Shown here: piece after piece, positions 5,413-8,647 of the stretch
Layout: every line of letters starts with the position of its first letter
Numbering within the stretch: position 1 is the stretch's first letter
Origin: Planctomycetaceae bacterium
GTDB lineage: Bacteria; Planctomycetota; MHYJ01; SBBU01
Length of the DNA: 8,647 bases
Direction: 5' to 3'
Assembly: GCA_005239585.1 (NCBI GenBank)
Contig: SBBU01000123.1
Span: forward strand, 1 to 8,647
The notes under the pieces: model-generated
Told to the model about the DNA's origin: nothing
Databases searched by the model: none
The model's input: the letters and a program-made list of their open reading frames with translations, nothing else
Translations under genes and position numbers: made by a program

Positions 5413-6570
5413 TTATATCCCTTTGAGACGCTCAAGTGCAAGGCGCAGTCGATCAGGAGTGGTGGTCAGCGCTATACGTGCAAAACCCTCGCCGTGAGAA
5501 CCAAATCCATTGCCGGGTGTTACGACTACGTTGGCTCGCTGTAGGAGATAATCACAATATTGTCCAGATGTGTAACCCTTTGGCACATCAAACCAGATAT
5601 AAAACGTTGCCTTGGGGGGTTCGATCTGCCAGCCTATTTCTTTGAGACCTGAAACCATAATGTCGCGCCTGGTTCTATACATTGATCTTATCTCCTGCAT
5701 CTCACGATCAGCACTCTGAAGTACATGGGCAGTAGCCTTTTGAATCGCCTTGAACTGACCTGAATCGCAGTTCGCCTTGAAGCTACGAAGTGTCTCGATA
5801 GCATTCGCATTTCCACAGGCCCATGCAACACGCCAGCCAGCCATATTGAATGTCTTGGTCATTGAATGGACTTCAATCCCCACTTCTTTTGCACCGGGCA
5901 CCGAGAGAAAACTTGGTTGTGCCTGCTCGTAATAGAGCTCAATGTAGGCCGCATCTTGAATTACCAAAATGTCGTATTCATGGGCAAAGTCTACAAGTTT
6001 CTTGAAAAAATCGATTGTTGCTGTTGCACCGGTAGGATTGTTCGGATAGTTTATGAAAATTATCTTTGCTCGCTCGGCAACATCCTTTGGAATCGAATCC
6101 AGATCCGGCAAAAACTTGTTCCCCTTTCTAAGGGGAAATGTATAAGGTTCAGCAAGTGCGAATATAGTCCCGGATCTATATGGTGGATAACCGGGATCTG
6201 GCATGAGAACAACATCACCGGGATTTGTAAGTGCCAAAGGTGTATGAGCGATAAGTTCCTTGGAACCTATGCCAAGAAGTATTTCCTTTTCAGAATCAAG
6301 CTCTGCATTGTATTTCCGCTTCATCCACTTGGCTATTCCTTCCCTAAACTCAGTTATGCCTTTTGAAGAGGAATATAGATGAATATCCTCTTCGTAGAGA
6401 TGATCAATTAGAGAATTGACAATTATTTGCGGAGCTGGCTGGTCCGGATCGCCTATTCCAAGGTTGACAATGTCCTTACCCTCTTTTCTCAACACCTGTT
6501 GCTTCTTCTCAAGCTCTGCAAAAAGATATGGAGGCAGGCGATTTAATCTGTCAGATGGACCCCATTTCAT
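5413..6570 (-). CDS. dapL: LL-diaminopimelate aminotransferase
   Basis: A 385-residue fold-type I, PLP-dependent aminotransferase. The opening RLNRLPPYLFAEL (8-20) and NLGIGDPDQPAP (36-47) are typical of bacterial DapL (DapL2 type). PLP-site motifs are DPGYPPYRSG (125-134), INYPNNPTGA (173-182), QDAAY (205-209; Asp206 with the pyridine nitrogen), SMTKTFNMAGWR (236-247; Lys239 forms the Schiff base) and FARIALT (363-369; Arg365 binds the carboxylate). DapL converts tetrahydrodipicolinate directly to LL-diaminopimelate using glutamate, for lysine and meso-DAP peptidoglycan. Other class I aminotransferases look similar, but the N-terminal blocks favour DapL. The start is fixed by family alignment. 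No Shine-Dalgarno precedes it, and a promoter -10 ends 7 bases upstream, so the message may be leaderless. Confidence 0.88.
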   Translation of the reverse strand: MKWGPSDRLNRLPPYLFAELEKKQQVLRKEGKDIVNLGIGDPDQPAPQIIVNSLIDHLYEEDIHLYSSSKGITEFREGIAKWMKRKYNAELDSEKEILLGIGSKELIAHTPLALTNPGDVVLMPDPGYPPYRSGTIFALAEPYTFPLRKGNKFLPDLDSIPKDVAERAKIIFINYPNNPTGATATIDFFKKLVDFAHEYDILVIQDAAYIELYYEQAQPSFLSVPGAKEVGIEVHSMTKTFNMAGWRVAWACGNANAIETLRSFKANCDSGQFKAIQKATAHVLQSADREMQEIRSMYRTRRDIMVSGLKEIGWQIEPPKATFYIWFDVPKGYTSGQYCDYLLQRANVVVTPGNGFGSHGEGFARIALTTTPDRLRLALERLKGI

Positions 6571-6577
6571 GACAGGG

Positions 6578-6605
6578 ATTTAACCCATTCCCATCTACAT
6601 GTCAA
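6578..6605 (-). promoter_or_regulatory. Promoter directly upstream of dapL
   Basis: Leftward -35 TTGACA (6600-6605, perfect), 16-bp spacer, -10 TTAAAT (6578-6583, 4/6). It fills the 45-bp gap between the rod-protein gene and dapL. Only seven bases separate the -10 from the dapL ATG, so transcription would begin at or within a base or two of the start codon. Confidence 0.55.
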
Positions 6606-6615
6606 GGGAATGTTT

Positions 6616-7308
6616 CTAACGGGAGATGTCTATAATTTCACCGAGTATCTGATCTTGTGTCCTGATCGCTGCAACATTAACCTTTGCAAGTGCCTTGGAG
6701 ACAATCATACTGACCATTTCTGAGGGAAGATCAACATTGGATTGCTCTAGCACGCCAAATGCGATCGTGCCCAGACCATTTTGCCCTGGTGACCCCGATA
6801 TGGGAGTCCCAGAATTCGAACCCAATGAGAATAAGCTATTGCCCTCTTGTACAAGCCCTTCAGGATTTGCAAATCGTGAGATTGATATTTGACCGATTTG
6901 AGTTGTCGAGTTACCAGTTCGAGTTGATATTACACCATTTGCCGAGATCATGACTTCAGAGTCTGTTGGCACTTGAATTTGGGGAGAAAGCCTCAGACCT
7001 GATTGATGCGTTATAAAACCATCCCGATCCAAATTAAAGACCCCTGCCCTCGTAAAGCGTGTTCCCTGAGGAGAATCAAGCTGAAAAAGGCCATTCCCGA
7101 GCACGGCAAGCGAGAATTTATCGCCGGTGAACTCCAGCGGGCCCTGCGAAAAATTCACGGTAATACTAGGCTGGCCCTTGATTTCGACTTGATCAACCCG
7201 AGAGGACTTGAAACCGGGCGTTATTGAATTTGCAAGGTTATTAGAAGATACCTCTAGTCTGGTTACCTGACGCCGCAGTCCAGCAACCGAGACATTAAAA
7301 AGTGCCAT
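6616..7308 (-). CDS. FlgF/FlgG-like flagellar basal-body rod protein
   Basis: A 230-residue rod/hook-family protein. The N-terminal rod signature is SSNNLANSITPGFKSSR (21-37). The core QGPLEFTGDKFSLAVLGNGLFQL (55-77) and FTRAGVFNLDRDGFI (85-99) match the FlgF/G/E D1 region, and GLGTIAFGVLEQSNVDLPSEMV (178-199) is the C-terminal family block, closest to FlgG. It is shorter than typical FlgG (about 260) because the segment after the N-terminal helix is reduced. The C-terminal helix lacks the usual QRAYEAN core and reads SKALAKVN (204-211). FlgF and FlgG build the proximal and distal rod that crosses the periplasm; they are exported by the flagellar type III system without a cleaved signal, and none is seen here. 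No other flagellar gene is nearby. It overlaps the SpoIID-domain gene by 14 bp, with AGGAGG at 7313-7318 four bases before the ATG. Confidence 0.85.
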   Translation of the reverse strand: MALFNVSVAGLRRQVTRLEVSSNNLANSITPGFKSSRVDQVEIKGQPSITVNFSQGPLEFTGDKFSLAVLGNGLFQLDSPQGTRFTRAGVFNLDRDGFITHQSGLRLSPQIQVPTDSEVMISANGVISTRTGNSTTQIGQISISRFANPEGLVQEGNSLFSLGSNSGTPISGSPGQNGLGTIAFGVLEQSNVDLPSEMVSMIVSKALAKVNVAAIRTQDQILGEIIDISR

Positions 7309-8485
7309 TTAACCTCCTGATTTCAGTTCCCGGGTAGTAATGTAGGAGAATCCTCTGGTAATTATATCCTTCTTCAGCCATTTTCTTTGCGCCTGTCTGA
7401 CACATCCCTGCCGCATGACCCCACCCGCGACCAGTTACTTCAATCTGGTCTCCACTTAAGATTATGCTATCAAAGAGGGTGCTTTTCAACTGTCTTGTGC
7501 CCAGCTTCCTCCTGAATTCAAGATTCGCATGCATCTTGATCTCCTTGCTATTTACCTTCAATGACACCTCTAACGCATGTCCACCCTTTGACTTTTTAGT
7601 AACGTTTATTGATTTGATCAAACCGCCTTGTCCATCCAATAGCTTCTGCGATGCCTCCTTCAATGAAAACTTTGTGCTCCAGTTGTAGTACTTTGATCCC
7701 TTGCAAAAACTGCACGATACCCCAGAGAGAGGGTAGACCCTTGGATAGACATCGAGCGCCTCCCACGCAGGTTCTGTGTGGCCACCGCAGGTGGAGCTGT
7801 AGAGCGTATAAACGACCTTGTCGTTATAAACGGGGACCATACCCTTTGTTCCCTCAATAAGGTCAGTTATGAACTGATCGGGCTCTTCAGGGATATAGAC
7901 CTGAGACCTCTCATCGTCGTAAAGATCAAATAATTTCTCTACGCTTCTGACCCTTTCACTCCTCATTTCATAGAGCGCATATGCTCGTGCTGCAATCGTC
8001 TGCGCCTTGAGGGCCTCTTTTGGCCAGTTCGCAGACATTTCCCTTACTATTACTCCCTCCAGATACTTTTCAAGCGGGACTTCATTCACGATCAAAAAAC
8101 GGTCTGAAAAATGGAAGATCATGCTTCCATAGTATTGAGTGGTGTCAAATTTAATCCTTGCACCAGTTGTCGAAAGTCTCACAGGAGAATCTTCAAAAAA
8201 AAAGCCACCTATGAGGAGCTTGCCATCTTTGTAGCTGATTGTACATTCAAGGTCATTTCCCTTTATGAACTGTTCAGGTCCCTTGAGCTCAAATCCACCC
8301 CTTACATAGACATGGATTGAAGGACGTGCCGAAAACCGAGTAAGCGCCACCTGAATCCGCACATCTGGTGATACCTTTGGAATCTCAATCTTCTCGTTAT
8401 AGATTGGCCGCCTCAGACACGAATCAGCCGTGATTATAAGAAAAGCGGCTACAACCCCCAGCAGAAATTTGATCCCCTTCTCCAA
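7295..8485 (-). CDS. SpoIID/LytB-domain peptidoglycan lytic enzyme, probable lipoprotein
   Basis: A 396-residue protein with an N-terminal signal: basic MEKGIK, a hydrophobic run (7-19), then ADSC with Cys23. This could be a lipobox, though Asp at -2 and Ala at -3 make it weak. The SpoIID domain spans about 125-390: EKYLEGVIVREMSANWPKEA (139-158) with the probable catalytic Glu149, LKAQTIAARAYALYEM (159-174), DDERSQVY (190-197), TKGMVPVYNDKVVYTLYSST (213-232), CGGHTE (233-238), and a C-terminal GRGWGHAAGMCQTGAKKMA (352-370). The studied relative SpoIID is a lytic transglycosylase acting on stem-peptide-free glycan strands. Cys233, His236, Cys258 and Cys261 form a candidate zinc site. Translation must start at the TTG at 8485: the same frame has a TAA five codons upstream, and no ATG occurs before the signal sequence. 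The ribosome binding site is weak. It overlaps the rod gene by 14 bp. Confidence 0.87.
   Translation of the reverse strand: MEKGIKFLLGVVAAFLIITADSCLRRPIYNEKIEIPKVSPDVRIQVALTRFSARPSIHVYVRGGFELKGPEQFIKGNDLECTISYKDGKLLIGGFFFEDSPVRLSTTGARIKFDTTQYYGSMIFHFSDRFLIVNEVPLEKYLEGVIVREMSANWPKEALKAQTIAARAYALYEMRSERVRSVEKLFDLYDDERSQVYIPEEPDQFITDLIEGTKGMVPVYNDKVVYTLYSSTCGGHTEPAWEALDVYPRVYPLSGVSCSFCKGSKYYNWSTKFSLKEASQKLLDGQGGLIKSINVTKKSKGGHALEVSLKVNSKEIKMHANLEFRRKLGTRQLKSTLFDSIILSGDQIEVTGRGWGHAAGMCQTGAKKMAEEGYNYQRILLHYYPGTEIRRLNGTF
7313..7318 (-). promoter_or_regulatory. Ribosome binding site of the rod-protein gene
   Basis: A perfect AGGAGG four bases before the ATG, inside the last codons of the upstream SpoIID-domain gene. 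It confirms the start at 7308 and shows that the two genes share a transcript. Confidence 0.75.
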
Positions 8486-8494
8486 CGAATGACT

Positions 8495-8522
8495 ATTTTA
8501 TCCAGATCTACACTACAATCAA
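8495..8522 (-). promoter_or_regulatory. Proximal promoter of the SpoIID-domain gene
   Basis: Leftward TTGATT (8517-8522), 16-bp spacer, TAAAAT (8495-8500, 5/6 match to -10). The -10 ends nine bases before the TTG start codon, so this promoter would give an almost leaderless transcript. Confidence 0.4.
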
Positions 8523-8533
8523 TAAAATAATAA

Positions 8534-8563
8534 TTTGTAAAGGGTGTTACACTCGCTTGTCAA
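8534..8563 (-). promoter_or_regulatory. Distal promoter of the SpoIID-domain gene
   Basis: Leftward TTGACA (8558-8563, perfect -35), 18-bp spacer, TACAAA (8534-8539, 4/6). Transcription would start near 8527, giving a leader of about 40 AT-rich bases. It is an alternative to the proximal promoter; both may be used. Confidence 0.45.
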
Positions 8564-8616
8564 CACTTTTTTGTGCCGTAACTTATTGTGATTATGCAAC
8601 TTACATACACTCATTG

Positions 8617-8647
8617 AAGGAGGCCACAGAGCAAGCAGGAGAGCACA
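8617..8647 (+). promoter_or_regulatory. Shine-Dalgarno-like sequences at right edge
   Basis: AAGGAGG (8617-8623) has no start codon at a useful distance. A second site, AGGAG (8637-8641), is followed by AGCACA at the window end, so a rightward gene may begin at or just past base 8647, divergent from the SpoIID-domain gene. The rest of the 162-base end region holds the leftward promoters and no recognisable gene. Confidence 0.3.

Noticed and set aside
5866..6366. A 166-codon rightward reading frame
   Set aside because: It lies wholly inside dapL on the opposite strand, is rich in Cys and Trp, and resembles no known family; a shadow frame.
8594..8617. A seven-codon leader peptide (ATG to TGA) at the right end
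   Set aside because: No ribosome binding site of its own and no regulatory codon run; a frame this short is expected by chance.

Overview
The window looks like part of a chromosome from a Gram-negative, flagellated (or formerly flagellated) bacterium of mid-40s percent GC by eye. An LL-diaminopimelate aminotransferase, a SpoIID/LytB-type lipoprotein, a FlgF/FlgG-type rod protein and a PP-loop thiolase fused to an NFACT-R-like domain together suggest a deltaproteobacterial, Nitrospirota-like or related lineage. This is inference and the phylum is not secure. No rRNA, tRNA, CRISPR array, insertion sequence or phage gene was recognised, and no gene-free stretch exceeds 300 bases.

Left part (1-1424): the 3' part of a ygfZ-type folate-binding gene runs rightward from beyond the left edge. 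It meets, with an 8-bp tail-to-tail overlap, a leftward rnpA-yidD pair whose own reading frames overlap by 29 bp. The usual neighbours rpmH and yidC are absent.

Middle (1425-2677): a 116-bp divergent intergenic region carries good sigma70-type promoters in both directions. The rightward one drives a solitary, divergent CofH/MqnC-family radical SAM enzyme with a strong ribosome binding site. This gene ends with a 4-bp tail-to-tail overlap against the next leftward block.

Right part (2674-8485, all leftward): in transcription order, a SpoIID-domain lipoprotein, a FlgF/FlgG-like rod protein (overlapping by 14 bp), an internal promoter, dapL, a PP-loop/NFACT-R tRNA-thiolase-like protein (8-bp gap), a 77-bp gap with a hairpin, a family 2 glycosyltransferase, and an RmlD-type dTDP-4-dehydrorhamnose reductase (19-bp overlap). 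The first pair can be read as an envelope or flagellar-rod unit. The rest combines lysine/peptidoglycan precursor synthesis, RNA sulfur modification and surface-sugar synthesis. The last 162 bases hold promoters for the SpoIID gene and Shine-Dalgarno-like sequences for a gene probably starting just past the right edge.

The most interesting points are: the divergent, orphan CofH-like radical SAM enzyme; the PP-loop/NFACT-R fusion; the coupling of a SpoIID-type peptidoglycan enzyme with a flagellar rod protein; and -10 elements lying almost on the start codons of dapL and the SpoIID gene, which suggests leaderless transcripts.
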